Source: an uncultured Eubacteriales bacterium
GTDB lineage: Bacteria > Bacillota > Clostridia > Oscillospirales > Acutalibacteraceae
Length of the DNA stretch: 64,000 nt
Direction of reading: 5' to 3'
Assembly (NCBI GenBank): GCA_949292775.1
Contig: CASFBL010000010.1
Coordinates: 26,129 to 90,128, forward strand
Positions 25,280 through 33,631 of the stretch are shown piece by piece. The notes beneath the pieces were generated by a model. That model saw only the letters and a program-made list of their open reading frames with translations, was not told the DNA's origin and did no database searches. Numbering within the stretch: the first letter of the stretch is position 1; the number at the start of each line of letters is the position of its first letter. A program made the translations under genes and the position numbers.

Positions 25280-27354
25280 TACCGTAATTCCTTTCCAACC
25301 TTATATCCAGCGGCAGTGGCATCAGCAATTCTGCCTGTTTTTTCTGCGTCACCAATGACATAAACGCGTGAAAATTTATCTTTAATGCTCTCATAAAGCG
25401 CGTTATCGGAACGCACGCCGAGAGAAAGAACAACATAATCAGCGTCAACAAGCCGAAGATTTTCTGTGCCGGTTTTGTTTAACTCGATCTTTCCGGGCGT
25501 GATGGCGGATAAGCGATGACCGGTAATGATTTCCGTTCCCGCAGCCTTCAGCCTGGGCATACAGTCGTCTACATGCTGCATCCAAGTACCGGGGGCAACT
25601 GTGTCAGCCATTTCCACAAGGATAACATGATTTTTCTGTTCACAGAGCATTTCGGCGGTTTCAAGCCCGGTCATGCCGGAGCCAATGACAGCAACTCTTT
25701 TGCCGTTGAGTTTTATGCTGCCATCTAAAATTTCAGTTGTCGTGCAAACCGTTGGTAAATCCGTACCCGGAATGGAGCGCGGCTTAACTGCAAGACCGCC
25801 GGTTGCAACAATAACTGCGTAAGGCGCGAGGTCGGCAATCGTTTTTTCGTCGGCTGTAGTGTTGTATCGGATTTCCGCGCCATTTTTTTCAGCGGCATGC
25901 ACTAAATCTTCAATACACCAGCTGATTTTGTCTTTTAGCGGCGGCTTATTGGCAAGCTGTAACTGACCACCGGCCTGTGCCTGCTTTTCAAGGACGATTG
26001 GCTTAAATCCGCGTTTACCGAGGATTTCTGCGGCGGTCAGTCCGGCGGCGCCTGCGCCAACAATGACGACAGTTCTGCCATCGCCGTCTTTTGTCAGCCG
26101 GTCTTTTTCGTGACCGAGCATGGGGTTGACAGAGCAGTTGCCGTGCGTGCCGCAGTAAGCGTTATGCTGCATGCTTTCCATACAATACAAACAGCAAATG
26201 CAGCGTTTGATTTCGTCTTCCCGTCCTTCTTTGACTTTATTCGCCCAATGCGGGTCTGCAATGTGCGGGCGGCCGAGGCTCACAAAATCCTGAATGCCGT
26301 CCTCAAGTTGTTCTTCTGCTTGTTTAGCGGAACGAATCAGATTTGCAGCAAGCACCGGGACGGATACTTCTTTTTTGACAGCTGCGGCCATATATTTTCG
26401 CCAGCCGGGTTCAAACGAGGTCGGCTCCAGCCAATAGTTATAGGTGTCATAGCCTGCGCTGGAAACATCAATGGCGTCAACGCCGGCTTCATCAAGCATT
26501 TTTGCCATTTTTACGCCGTCTTTAAGCGTGTAACCAATACCTTCGCGGCCGATTTCTTTATAGCATTCGTCAACCGTCAGCCGAACAATCACAGGGTAGT
26601 CTTTTCCACAGGCATTTTTAATGCCTTGCAGAATTTCCAGCAAAAACCGCATGCGGTTTTCGAGACTGCCGCCGTATTCGTCTGTGCGTTGGTTCGTGTA
26701 GGGGCTTAAAAATTGCTGAATCAAATAGCCATGCGCCGCATGAAGTTCAACACCGTCCGCACCGGCCTTTTTCGCGCGCACGGCGCCGTCCACAAACTGC
26801 TGAATGATTTTTTTGATTTCGTGTACCGACATTTCCCGGTTCAAGCTCTCAGCAGAATAGGCACGCGGTGATTTGGAAGGTGCTACTGTTTTGAGTACCA
26901 AGTCCTTTTCCATCAATTTTTTTCCGATGGGCGCAATTTTATAAAACATCCGATCATAGGCTTTGCCCATGATGCGTTCCATGGCGACAGAAACGGGGAC
27001 TGTGCCCATCATCAGCCCTAAATTTTGGCGGCCGGGATGGTGCAGCTGTACAAATAGCTTAGTGCCATGTCGGTGAATGCGGTCAATCATTTCTTTTAAA
27101 GGAGCAATATGATAGTCATGGCTGATTGCGAGCTGTGCAAAGGCTGAGGCACCGCTAAAATCATTGACGCGTGTAATCTCCGTTATAATCAGCCCAGCCC
27201 CGCCGATTGCGCGTTCCTCATAATAGTCCATCATCTCTTCGGTCGGAGTACCGTCAAACTGTCCGAATCCAAGCATCATCGGCGGCATAACGATTCTGTT
27301 TTTCAGCTCAACATTACCAATTTTTCCGGGTGTAAAAAGCTTTTCGTATTTCAT
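25279..27354 (-). CDS. NADH:flavin oxidoreductase / 2-enoate reductase family (old yellow enzyme fused to FAD domain)
   Basis: Enzymes of this class reduce activated C=C bonds using FMN, a [4Fe-4S] cluster and FAD. The 691-residue protein has an N-terminal OYE barrel (about 1-370) with VELHAAHGYLIQQFLSP and NQRTDEYGG, a cysteine cluster (C385, C387, C388, C391, C401, C407), then an FAD domain starting VVIVGAGAAGLTAA (about 429) and an NAD domain at VAVIGSGMTGLETAE. Relatives include 2,4-dienoyl-CoA reductase and bile-acid BaiCD/BaiH, so the substrate is open. GGAGA precedes the ATG. It follows the glycoside hydrolase by 12 bases. Confidence 0.9.
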   Translation of the reverse strand: MKYEKLFTPGKIGNVELKNRIVMPPMMLGFGQFDGTPTEEMMDYYEERAIGGAGLIITEITRVNDFSGASAFAQLAISHDYHIAPLKEMIDRIHRHGTKLFVQLHHPGRQNLGLMMGTVPVSVAMERIMGKAYDRMFYKIAPIGKKLMEKDLVLKTVAPSKSPRAYSAESLNREMSVHEIKKIIQQFVDGAVRAKKAGADGVELHAAHGYLIQQFLSPYTNQRTDEYGGSLENRMRFLLEILQGIKNACGKDYPVIVRLTVDECYKEIGREGIGYTLKDGVKMAKMLDEAGVDAIDVSSAGYDTYNYWLEPTSFEPGWRKYMAAAVKKEVSVPVLAANLIRSAKQAEEQLEDGIQDFVSLGRPHIADPHWANKVKEGREDEIKRCICCLYCMESMQHNAYCGTHGNCSVNPMLGHEKDRLTKDGDGRTVVIVGAGAAGLTAAEILGKRGFKPIVLEKQAQAGGQLQLANKPPLKDKISWCIEDLVHAAEKNGAEIRYNTTADEKTIADLAPYAVIVATGGLAVKPRSIPGTDLPTVCTTTEILDGSIKLNGKRVAVIGSGMTGLETAEMLCEQKNHVILVEMADTVAPGTWMQHVDDCMPRLKAAGTEIITGHRLSAITPGKIELNKTGTENLRLVDADYVVLSLGVRSDNALYESIKDKFSRVYVIGDAEKTGRIADATAAGYKVGKELR

Positions 27355-27366
27355 TTTGAGTCTCCT

Positions 27367-29976
27367 TTATGATTCTGCAGATTGCAGCGGGGCAATGTGA
27401 ACTGCTCCGATGTCTGGTGCATAGGTTTCCTTGTCATTAAACTGATAACTGCCGTCATTTAGCAAAACGATGCTGTTTTCTCCTTGTTCAAACGGCAGGA
27501 GAATGGTTTTTGTCTTATAGGTGTCTGTACTATAGGTGCTTCTGAAATAGGTGTTGCCAAAGCTTTGACCATTGACTTTTATGGTGGCATATCGTTCAAC
27601 GAGATCTACATTGTAATCATGCACGCCGCCTTCTTCGTTGTTGCTGTAAAGGAAGGTTACTTGATAGTATCCGGCATTTGGTGCATTAAATTTGATTTCC
27701 GCCGAAGACGCCTGTGCAGAAGAAATTCCGGTTAAACAAGATTTGGGTGAAGAAATCAAATTATCATAGCTTGCAGCAGACGAACATGTGTTGACACAGG
27801 CTGTTCCGGTAAGCGTAAATTGCTCCGGCGTAATTGCTGTAATCTTGTCCGTATCGACCGAAAGTGCTGAGACAGGGGAAAGATCAGCGGCGTCGAAGGT
27901 CAAATAGTTGATTCCTCTGCGCAAATAGAGCGTGCAGGAATATGTTTTTTCATTGTTCACCAGCGGAAGTTTAGCATCTGTTTCAGAATTCAGCAGCAGG
28001 GAATTCGGCGCATTCTCACCGGACACAGAAACTGTGTAATACCCATCCTGCGGCGCAACTGCAAGAAATGCTGTGCTTTCGCTGCTTGATTGCTTGGTAT
28101 CCTTTTCAAAATAAATTGAAGCATTTGCAGCGGAGTCGATTTTTGTTACATCCAGGAAATCAAACGAAAGGGTATTGCCTGCTTGCAAATTCTCCGGCAG
28201 TGTAATGCGAATTGTATGTGTACCGGCGGTAAGTTCCTGCGTGAAAGAGCAGCAATCGGTAAAATCATCTTTTATTGTAGAAAAAAGCAAAGCATTTTCC
28301 TTTTGCACGGTGCCGTCAATTTCAATTTGAACTTCTAAATTGGAGCGAGTACCTTTTTCGCTTACGGAGCCATCGTCAGCATATTTTGTACCGTTTGCGC
28401 CGTTTCCATAAATCAAATCCAATTGATAGAGACCATCCGCAGCAATTTCAACTTCAAATTCAACACCGCTTGCCTTTGTGGAGTCTGCTTTCACCATTTC
28501 TTTTTGAGAGGCGGCATAGGCGATGTCTGTTGTTTTATATGCTGTACCAAATAATTCTGCATCTTCTGCTTCATAGCGCTGCATATTTGGCGTTTCATCC
28601 GAAAGCTGCACAGCGTCATTTTGCGGTGTGATTGTAAAATGTAAGCACTGCGTATAAAGCAGGTTGCTTAATTCAATGGTTAGGGTTCCGTTTTCAACGG
28701 GCAGATTTTTTACAAATTTGGTTTTCGGCGCATTGACAACGCCGGAAAGACCTTTATAGTCCACATACTCTGCCGTGACTGTTACGGAAGTTACCCCGGA
28801 AAAAGCTGAAGTCTTGTCTAAATTTTCCAGCGTAATAACAGAATCTCTGTCTGTTCCTCCGGCAAGAATCTGAATTTCTTTTGCGTCTTCATCGATCGTT
28901 GCAAGACCTGAAAACCCTTTGTATTTCAGTTCTTTGGATTCACGAATCAGAAACTTTCCCATGTTGCTTTGAAACAAGTCTTTTGATTCGCCTGCAACGG
29001 TTTCACCGGTCATTTGTGAGTACCAGCGGTAAGCCCACCAGTTGCTGTTCGGTGCGACATCGTCGGCGACAACATCAGAAAGATTGTTGGCAAGCCGCCA
29101 ATAGGCAACACAGGCTTCTGTTTTAGTTGCTTCAATGCGGCTGATCCATTTTACAGATTCACCGGGTATTCCGTTGGTTTCCATCAGACCGTATTCAGTG
29201 ATGCAAACCGGGATTTTTTCAACGCCGACTTTGGCACAAACGGCGTCATAGTCACTGAAGTGGTCTTCCCACATATAAAGCGAGTTCCCGCCGAGTTCGT
29301 GCCAAATCATAATATCAGGCAAACAGTTTTCAGTTTTGCAGAATTCTAAAAATTCTTGTATGTATTCGGAATTGTATTGGCAATATCCGGGTCCACCGAT
29401 GCGCGCGTCAGGGTTAATGGATTTTACGAGCAGATAGGTTTCTTTCCATGCATCATAGGTTTTAACCCGGTTTTCATATTTGCTGAAATCGCCAAACCAC
29501 GCGCCGTTGTCCATTTCATTGTAGATGCAATATACGACGCGATCGGCGTAATCCTGCTGTTCAGTAGCGGTAACTGTGTTTTTGACGCGTTTCAAATATG
29601 CCTCCATGCTGTCAAATTCGTAATACCAGGTGTCATACATATCCTGCGTATATACAATAATGTCTTTACCGCCGGCTGCAATAAAAGTATCAGCAACCTG
29701 GTTGACATCGCCGATGGGGTGCTGCAGCCCGCCGAGTGTTTTGGTGGAAAGTGTGGAAATGCCTACGCTTTTCGCAGCTTCTATGCTTGGAATATCCGGC
29801 TCTGCCAGACCATATAAAAAGCCGGACGCCCCGGTGGTGATTTCTCCGCCCTTTTGCGCAAAGTCAAAGGTCAAAGAAGGCTTGTTTGTTGCGTACAGAC
29901 AGCCAACAGTGACGCCGGAGACAACGCCGACACACAGCAGAGCAATGCAAATGGAAAGCAAAACCTTTTTAAACAT
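27367..29976 (-). CDS. Exported glycoside hydrolase, clan GH-A (GH39-like), with carbohydrate-binding modules
   Basis: The 869-residue protein begins with an N-terminal signal/anchor helix (about 4-25). The catalytic barrel (about 50-330) has YNEMDNG with the acid/base pair N153-E154 and ITEYG with nucleophile E261, as in GH39-type enzymes. A beta-rich domain follows (about 355-450). Then come a CBM6/35-like module starting YEAEDAELFG (468) and a second beta-sandwich module in the last 120 residues. It probably acts on an exported polysaccharide or glycoconjugate at the cell surface. GAGGTGG precedes the ATG at 29976; an in-frame upstream ATG overlaps that site. Confidence 0.82.
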   Translation of the reverse strand: MFKKVLLSICIALLCVGVVSGVTVGCLYATNKPSLTFDFAQKGGEITTGASGFLYGLAEPDIPSIEAAKSVGISTLSTKTLGGLQHPIGDVNQVADTFIAAGGKDIIVYTQDMYDTWYYEFDSMEAYLKRVKNTVTATEQQDYADRVVYCIYNEMDNGAWFGDFSKYENRVKTYDAWKETYLLVKSINPDARIGGPGYCQYNSEYIQEFLEFCKTENCLPDIMIWHELGGNSLYMWEDHFSDYDAVCAKVGVEKIPVCITEYGLMETNGIPGESVKWISRIEATKTEACVAYWRLANNLSDVVADDVAPNSNWWAYRWYSQMTGETVAGESKDLFQSNMGKFLIRESKELKYKGFSGLATIDEDAKEIQILAGGTDRDSVITLENLDKTSAFSGVTSVTVTAEYVDYKGLSGVVNAPKTKFVKNLPVENGTLTIELSNLLYTQCLHFTITPQNDAVQLSDETPNMQRYEAEDAELFGTAYKTTDIAYAASQKEMVKADSTKASGVEFEVEIAADGLYQLDLIYGNGANGTKYADDGSVSEKGTRSNLEVQIEIDGTVQKENALLFSTIKDDFTDCCSFTQELTAGTHTIRITLPENLQAGNTLSFDFLDVTKIDSAANASIYFEKDTKQSSSESTAFLAVAPQDGYYTVSVSGENAPNSLLLNSETDAKLPLVNNEKTYSCTLYLRRGINYLTFDAADLSPVSALSVDTDKITAITPEQFTLTGTACVNTCSSAASYDNLISSPKSCLTGISSAQASSAEIKFNAPNAGYYQVTFLYSNNEEGGVHDYNVDLVERYATIKVNGQSFGNTYFRSTYSTDTYKTKTILLPFEQGENSIVLLNDGSYQFNDKETYAPDIGAVHIAPLQSAES

Positions 29977-30001
29977 ATTCCACCTCATAAAATTTTTTAC
30001 T

Positions 30002-30030
30002 ATTTTAACATATTTTTTAGGTGGGAACAA
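30002..30030 (-). promoter_or_regulatory. Promoter for the glycoside hydrolase operon
   Basis: Minus-strand TTGTTC (30025-30030) and TAAAAT (30002-30007) are 17 nt apart, 25 nt before the start codon. Confidence 0.55.
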
Positions 30031-30036
30031 TATAAT

Positions 30037-30405
30037 TTATTCTTTTTTATCCTTTTGAAAAAAGGTAATGATACCAATCGTGAGTAAAAAGATTGCAAAA
30101 AGCAAGCGTAGATATTTTGTGTTGAAAATTTCCAAAAACTGCATGCCGATGCCAACCCCAAAAATTCCTCCGAAAACAAGGGGTAGCCAATATTGTTTGC
30201 ACAACAAGTTTTGTTTCTTGTAAATACACACAGCTGTAAGCGCACAGGGCAAGAAAAACAGTAGATTTACACCCTGCGCATTGACTTGCTGCACATCACA
30301 AAATAATGTTAAATAAAGAATCAAAACACTGCCGCCGCCAAGACCCATTGCGCCTACTGCTGCGGACAGAATAACAGCGAAAATGTTGATAAGATTGAAA
30401 TTCAT
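30037..30405 (-). CDS. TSUP (TauE/SafE)-family half transporter, second half
   Basis: This 122-residue protein has four hydrophobic helices and the TSUP repeat motif with a glycine patch (AVGAMGLGGGSVLILYL) and NAQGVNLLFFLPCALTA. A standard TSUP transporter has about 250 residues with two such repeats in one chain. The start overlaps the preceding half gene by four bases (ATGA), so the two polypeptides are made together and probably pair in the membrane. TSUP members often export sulfite or organosulfonates, but this substrate is unknown. Confidence 0.8.
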   Translation of the reverse strand: MNFNLINIFAVILSAAVGAMGLGGGSVLILYLTLFCDVQQVNAQGVNLLFFLPCALTAVCIYKKQNLLCKQYWLPLVFGGIFGVGIGMQFLEIFNTKYLRLLFAIFLLTIGIITFFQKDKKE

Positions 30406-30755
30406 AATTTTAACAGCATCCTAACGCCTGCCCAAATCATAAAAACGGCAAAAATTTTTTTTAGAATAGGTGCTGACAGTTTTTGTAATATAAAGGCGCC
30501 AAGCAGCGCTCCGGCAGCGGCAAAGGGCAATATCCACAACGAATCAAAGAAATTGACATATTCTTTTTTTGTGTATATAATTAAACTTATTATAGAAAGC
30601 GGAAGCATAACGGCAACGGCATTTGCCTGTGCCTGCTTTTGATTTAGGCCACATTTTTTTAACGCCGGAACTGCTAAAAGTCCGCCGCCGGCACCCAATA
30701 AGATGTTTACTGCTCCAATGGGAATACCCAGTAAAAAAACTGAACTTTTTTTCAT
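30402..30755 (-). CDS. TSUP (TauE/SafE)-family half transporter, first half
   Basis: The 117-residue protein has four hydrophobic helices and the equivalent repeat (GAVNILLGAGGGLLAVPAL and QANAVAVMLPLSIISL). It is the first gene of the pair and ends in the ATGA overlap with the second half. The reading frames are clean and each has its own start, so this is a true split rather than a frameshifted pseudogene. The promoter should lie in the 45-base gap to the divergent PH-domain gene. Confidence 0.8.
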   Translation of the reverse strand: MKKSSVFLLGIPIGAVNILLGAGGGLLAVPALKKCGLNQKQAQANAVAVMLPLSIISLIIYTKKEYVNFFDSLWILPFAAAGALLGAFILQKLSAPILKKIFAVFMIWAGVRMLLKL

Positions 30756-30800
30756 ATTATCACCGATTTTATAGTTTGAAAACGGGAGTTGATTTATTCT

Positions 30801-31454
30801 ATGCAGACAAAATTTAAATCTGGTTTAAATTTATTTTTTGTGTTGTTTCTTTCCGTTTTTCAAATTGTTATTCTCTTACTCTTGACTTCTCCGATTTTTT
30901 CTGAGTCGAAAACCGGATTAAAATTTGGTGCTTTATTACTGATAATTGATTTGATCATTTTTGTGCCTATGCTTGTTTTTACAAGATATGAAGTGGGTGA
31001 CGAATGTCTTGTCATTCAGGACTGGCCTCTGCGTCGCTATAAGATTCCGTACGGTGATATTATTTCGGTTGAGGACGGCGATTTTGAAGCGAAGAACAAA
31101 AGAATTGTTGCGCTTTCCATGAAACGCATAGCAATTGGTTTTAGAAAGGAAAGCGTCGACAAAAACGGAAAATCCAGAACACAAGAAATATATATATACA
31201 TTTCTCCGGCAGATATTGATGCTTTTTTGCTGCGGTTAAGCGGTAAAATGAAAATCGGTGAGGAGCAAGCGAAAGAAAAAGCTGCTGAACTTTCTAAGAA
31301 GCAGGAAGAACACCTGAAAAAGAAAAAACAGTGGCAAAAGGAGAAAGCGCGGCGTAAAGCGGAGCAAGCGCCGGAAATTATTGAAATGTCCGGTAATGTT
31401 AAATTTTCGAATTTCACGGAAGTTACACAGCAAGAACCGGGTGAAGACAAATAA
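30801..31454 (+). CDS. Membrane protein with bacterial PH-like domain
   Basis: The 217-residue protein has two transmembrane helices (about 10-30 and 40-62), a small PH-like beta domain (about 65-150; YEVGDECLVIQDWPLRRYKIPYGDI fits the bPH/DUF1200 strand pattern) and a highly charged coiled-coil stretch (about 155-195; KKQEEHLKKKKQWQKEKARR). The function is unknown; such domains are common in envelope proteins of Firmicutes. I start at the ATG at 30801, 12 nt after GGGAG, because the in-frame TTG at 30789 touches that site. Confidence 0.7.
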   Translation: MQTKFKSGLNLFFVLFLSVFQIVILLLLTSPIFSESKTGLKFGALLLIIDLIIFVPMLVFTRYEVGDECLVIQDWPLRRYKIPYGDIISVEDGDFEAKNKRIVALSMKRIAIGFRKESVDKNGKSRTQEIYIYISPADIDAFLLRLSGKMKIGEEQAKEKAAELSKKQEEHLKKKKQWQKEKARRKAEQAPEIIEMSGNVKFSNFTEVTQQEPGEDK

Positions 31455-31462
31455 AATACTTA

Positions 31463-31498
31463 AATTGGGTCGTTCGTTTGAACCGCCCAATTTTTTTG
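31463..31498 (+). terminator. Terminator between PH-domain and exonuclease genes
   Basis: AATTGGG pairs with CCCAATT, with an inner CG/CG and a loop, followed by seven T. It lies only 9 nt after the upstream stop, so the exonuclease may rely on read-through or a weak promoter. Confidence 0.7.
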
Positions 31499-31519
31499 AG
31501 AATAGAGGATATATATAGC

Positions 31520-32416
31520 ATGCAGTATATTGTAATGGATATGGAGTGGAACAATGCATACAGCAAAAAGCTGGGCGCGTTTGTAAACGAAATTATTGAG
31601 ATTGGTGCTGTAAAGCTGGACGATGCACTTCACGAAATCGATTCATTTTCCGTCATTGTGAAATCCAAAATTGGGAAAAAGCTGCGCAGCCGTGTGAAAA
31701 CGCTGACACATCTGACGAATGAAGATATTTTAAATGGTATCTCTTTTGAAGAGGCTTTTGCTCAATTTGAAACCTGGGTCGGTCCACAGGAAAATATTTT
31801 TCTGACTTGGGGCGACGGGGACATTCGCACACTTGTCAAAAACTGCGAATATTTTTTAAATGGCAAAAAACCGTGGTTTATTCGAAATTTTGCGGATTTG
31901 CAGAAATATTGCCAGGCGCACACAGACGCCTCAGGCAGCGGGCAGCAGCTCGGCCTTTCGGCAGCTGCCGAAAAGCTTGGAATCGACCCGGAAGCCTTTC
32001 CGCATCACCGCGCTTTAGATGACAGTAAACTGGCGGCTGTTTGCCTGAAAACCGTTTTTTCTGCTGAAAAACTAGCACTCTTCGCTACCCCTTGTGACAA
32101 AGTTTTTTATGAAAAGCTTGCGTTTAAACCTTTTTATATCAGCGACCTGCATTCTGCAAGCCTTGACCCCAAATGGTTTGACTGCGTTTGTGATATTTGC
32201 GGGGGAAAGGTGAAGCGGGAAAAGAAATGGAAAAGCGTCAATCGATCTTTTCGCGGTGATTTTTACTGTAAAAATTGTGACCGGCATTTTCGGGTAACAT
32301 TGCGCTGCAAGCAGATGTACGACAGGCTCGATGTGCGCAAAACCTTTAAAGAAATTTTGCCGGAGGAGCAAAAGCCCGTTCCCATTAAAGCAAAAACAGA
32401 AAAAAGCGAAGCATAA
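31520..32416 (+). CDS. DEDDh-type 3'-5' exonuclease with C-terminal zinc ribbon
   Basis: This 298-residue protein resembles KapD/ERI-1-like exonucleases. The first catalytic acids are in YIVMDMEWN, the second aspartate in LTWGDGDIRTL, and the final histidine/aspartate in HHRALDDSKL, completing DEDDh. The C-terminal third has two CxxC pairs (CDICGGK and CKNCDRHF) that form a likely zinc ribbon. The ATG at 31520 follows AGAGGA by 10 nt; the longer frame would begin inside the terminator. It may act on RNA or DNA ends. Confidence 0.83.
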   Translation: MQYIVMDMEWNNAYSKKLGAFVNEIIEIGAVKLDDALHEIDSFSVIVKSKIGKKLRSRVKTLTHLTNEDILNGISFEEAFAQFETWVGPQENIFLTWGDGDIRTLVKNCEYFLNGKKPWFIRNFADLQKYCQAHTDASGSGQQLGLSAAAEKLGIDPEAFPHHRALDDSKLAAVCLKTVFSAEKLALFATPCDKVFYEKLAFKPFYISDLHSASLDPKWFDCVCDICGGKVKREKKWKSVNRSFRGDFYCKNCDRHFRVTLRCKQMYDRLDVRKTFKEILPEEQKPVPIKAKTEKSEA

Positions 32417-32434
32417 AAATGCTTCGCTTTTTTT
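32403..32434 (+). terminator. Terminator after the exonuclease gene
   Basis: AAAGCGAAGC pairs with GCTTCGCTTT, starting inside the last codons, followed by further T. It also faces the convergent serA gene. Confidence 0.85.
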
Positions 32435-32454
32435 ACTTTGTTTATCTAAAAAAA

Positions 32455-33615
32455 TTAGATTACGCGGACTTTGACGGTTTCTTCCAGCTGGGTAATTGCT
32501 GCAATTGCTTCTTCAGAAACATCAGCATCGGTGTCGAGCATCGTATATGCATATTCACCGCGGGATTTGTTGACCATGTTGTCAATGTTGATGTTTTCAT
32601 TTGCAACCGTCGTTGTGATTTTGCTGATCACATTCGGTACATTTTTATGAATGATTGTGATTCTGGAACGGCCTGTGCGCGGAACAGAGACATCCGGCAA
32701 GTTGACCGAGTGGACAATGTTGCCGTTCTCTAAGAAGTCACGAACTTCAGAAACAGCCATGACGGCACAGTTGTCTTCAGATTCAGGGGTAGATGCGCCG
32801 AGATGCGGGAGAATGATAACGCCGGGCGCGCCGATAAGCTCATCACTTGCGAAGTCAGTTGCATATGCAGCCACTTTGCTTTCGTTAAGTGCTTCTAAAA
32901 TGTCGGCATTGTTTACAAGATCGCCGCGCGCAAAATTCAAAATCCGAACATTGTCTTTCATCATGGCGATGTTCTTTTTGCAAATTACTTCCTTGGTGTC
33001 CGGTGTCAGCGGAACATGCAGGGTGATGTAATCGCAGTTGGTGAAAATCTCATCCAAAGATGCTGCGTGATGAATTGTGCGGGAAAGAGACCAAGCTGCG
33101 TCCACGGACAGGAAGGGGTCATAGCCGTAAACTTCCATACCAAGCGCGTCCGCCGCGTTAGCAACCAACACACCGATTGCGCCAAGACCAATGACGCCAA
33201 GTTTTTTTCCTTTGATTTCAGGGCCAGCAAAAGCAGACTTGCCTTTTTCAACCATTTTGGAAACTTCAGCGCCGTTGCCTTTCAGCGTTTTGACCCAATC
33301 GAGTGCGGAAACGATTTTTCTGGAACTCATCAGCATAGCGCAAAGAACAAGTTCTTTAACTGCATTTGCATTTGCACCGGGGGTGTTGAAAACAACAATG
33401 CCTTTTTCGCTGCAGCGGTCAAGCGGAATGTTGTTGACACCTGCACCGGCACGCGCGATTGCTTTTGTGTTTTCAGCGAATTCCATGTCGTGCATGGAAG
33501 CAGAACGAACTAAAATGGCATCCGGCTGTGTTTCTTCAGCAGAATAGGTATAGGTGTCTGGGAAGTTTTTCAGCCCGTTTTCGGAAATTTTGTTTAAGGT
33601 TAAAATCTTATACAT
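32455..33615 (-). CDS. serA: D-3-phosphoglycerate dehydrogenase
   Basis: SerA oxidises 3-phosphoglycerate to 3-phosphohydroxypyruvate, the first step of serine synthesis. The 386-residue protein has the NAD loop VIGLGAIGVLVAN, the catalytic arginine in NFARGDLV, the glutamate region and HLGASTPESEDN with the active histidine. It ends in an ACT domain (about 315-386; SRITIIHKNVPNVISKI), a likely serine-sensing module. It follows serC by 16 bases and is transcribed with it. Confidence 0.95.
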   Translation of the reverse strand: MYKILTLNKISENGLKNFPDTYTYSAEETQPDAILVRSASMHDMEFAENTKAIARAGAGVNNIPLDRCSEKGIVVFNTPGANANAVKELVLCAMLMSSRKIVSALDWVKTLKGNGAEVSKMVEKGKSAFAGPEIKGKKLGVIGLGAIGVLVANAADALGMEVYGYDPFLSVDAAWSLSRTIHHAASLDEIFTNCDYITLHVPLTPDTKEVICKKNIAMMKDNVRILNFARGDLVNNADILEALNESKVAAYATDFASDELIGAPGVIILPHLGASTPESEDNCAVMAVSEVRDFLENGNIVHSVNLPDVSVPRTGRSRITIIHKNVPNVISKITTTVANENINIDNMVNKSRGEYAYTMLDTDADVSEEAIAAITQLEETVKVRVI

Positions 33616-33631
33616 GGTTTTGCCTCAGCTT

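Noticed and set aside
30402-30405. Frameshift within a single TSUP gene
   Set aside because: The second half has its own ATG in an ATGA overlap, and both halves carry a complete repeat.
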